Source of the DNA: Bacteroidales bacterium
Lineage (GTDB): Bacteria; Bacteroidota; Bacteroidia; Bacteroidales; UBA3663
NCBI GenBank assembly: GCA_017632695.1
Contig: JAGBQS010000013.1
Coordinates: forward strand, 1 to 23,853
DNA: 23,853 bases
Direction: 5' to 3'
Shown: positions 23,323 through 23,853 of the stretch, piece by piece
How positions within the stretch are numbered: the stretch's first letter is position 1
Layout: the number at the start of each line of letters is the position of its first letter
Program-made: the position numbers and the translations under genes
Notes under the pieces: model-generated
Databases searched by the model: none
The model's input: the letters and a program-made list of their open reading frames with translations, nothing else
What the model was told of the DNA's origin: nothing

Positions 23323-23853
23323 TTAATAATGAATCACGCTGCGGGCCTGTTCGGCAATCCGGTTTTCTTCGTCGGACGACAGTCGGGTAAGCGGCGGAAG
23401 CACATCAGGCGTACAGAGCCCGTCTGTCTGCATCATGACCTTCAGCGCCGTAAGAGACTGACCCAATGTTCGTCCTGCCTGATAAATCTTGGCTATCCCG
23501 TTGGTGGTTTCCTGCAGAGCCTTTGCTTTTTCAACATCACCGGCAACGGCTGCCTCATACAGTTCCCGGAACATACCGGGTGAAAAGTTACCGGTACTCG
23601 GCACAATACCGTCGCCGCCCAACGAGAGGCTGTAACAACTTTGAGCTGCCCATCCGCAGAAGTAACTGAAATCTGTACGATTCTTACTGAGGGCGATGCA
23701 CTGCGCCATACGCTCCAAGTCGCGTTCACTGTCTTTCAGGCCCACGATGTTCGGATGATCAGCCAACCTTGCAACCACATCTACCGGAATAGACATATGG
23801 GTAGTAGCAAGAATATTATACAGCATTACAGGCTTCCGGCAATGATCGGCCAA
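23323..23853 (-). CDS. DHDPS/N-acetylneuraminate-lyase family aldolase (partial, N-terminus beyond right edge)
   Basis: The C-terminal 176 codons of a class I aldolase; the frame is open to the window edge, and the leftmost residues are internal, since a TTG there encodes leucine in a conserved stretch rather than a start. The catalytic Tyr is in PVMLYNI (residue 12 of the visible part) and the Schiff-base Lys is K40 in NIVGLKDS, equivalent to Tyr133 and Lys161 of E. coli DapA. The later LGGDGIVPSTGNFSP is also typical. Family members cleave or form 2-keto acids (dihydrodipicolinate, N-acetylneuraminate, 2-keto-3-deoxy-sugar acids) using pyruvate. Here the operon context, with a symporter, sugar-acid kinase and dehydrogenases, favours a 2-keto-3-deoxy-sugar-acid aldolase over a lysine-synthesis enzyme. 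The missing N-terminus includes the pyruvate-binding Thr-Thr, so activity cannot be fully judged. Confidence 0.85.
   Translation of the reverse strand: MADHCRKPVMLYNILATTHMSIPVDVVARLADHPNIVGLKDSERDLERMAQCIALSKNRTDFSYFCGWAAQSCYSLSLGGDGIVPSTGNFSPGMFRELYEAAVAGDVEKAKALQETTNGIAKIYQAGRTLGQSLTALKVMMQTDGLCTPDVLPPLTRLSSDEENRIAEQARSVIHY

Overview
The window looks like a chromosomal segment of a Bacteroidales bacterium (Bacteroides/Phocaeicola/Prevotella-like). The evidence is the complete Bat operon layout, the ileS-dksA-lspA-DUF4296 block, promoters of the Bacteroides type (TTTG, about 20 bp, TATCTTTG), sparse Shine-Dalgarno sequences, and a Prevotella/Bacteroides-style C-terminal tail on a secreted lyase. 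I recognise 21 protein genes, all on the minus strand, so transcription runs from high to low coordinates. The first and last genes run off the window. I see no RNA genes, insertion sequences, CRISPR arrays or integration scars. No gene-free stretch exceeds 300 bp; the longest is 15299-15502.

Unit A (23853 down to 15437) is a catabolic cluster: a DHDPS-family aldolase (partial), a sodium:solute symporter, an iron-dependent alcohol dehydrogenase, a PdxA-type dehydrogenase, a four-carbon acid-sugar kinase (DUF1537), a secreted family-1 pectate lyase, and a secreted protein with two TonB-C-like domains. It ends in a clear intrinsic terminator at 15437-15472. The kinase plus PdxA2 pair is the known core for converting C4 sugar acids (threonate/erythronate) to dihydroxyacetone phosphate. 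Its combination with an aldolase, an Fe-ADH, a symporter and a pectate lyase suggests a broader sugar-acid pathway whose substrate I cannot fix from sequence.

Unit B (15386 down to 1) starts at a strong promoter in front of ileS and continues through a dksA-like gene, lspA, a DUF4296 lipoprotein, a compact S13 peptidase, rsmI (with its own promoter), metA, and then moxR, a DUF58 protein, a membrane protein, batA, batB, batC and batD (partial). The genes are separated by 62 bp or less, often with ATGA or TAATG overlaps, so much of this could be read through. Functionally it is housekeeping (tRNA charging, lipoprotein maturation, rRNA methylation, methionine synthesis) followed by the Bat (aerotolerance / envelope-stress) system, in which a MoxR ATPase is thought to act with von Willebrand A proteins at the inner membrane.

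Points worth attention: an IleRS with a swapped GXHH signature (linked to extreme mupirocin resistance); a MetA homologue with Glu111, predicting acetyl- rather than succinyl-CoA use; a cysteine-free DksA homologue; an S13 peptidase lacking most of the usual inserted domains; an LspA with long periplasmic insertions containing a duplicated tryptophan/cysteine motif; and the C4-acid/pectate-lyase cluster.
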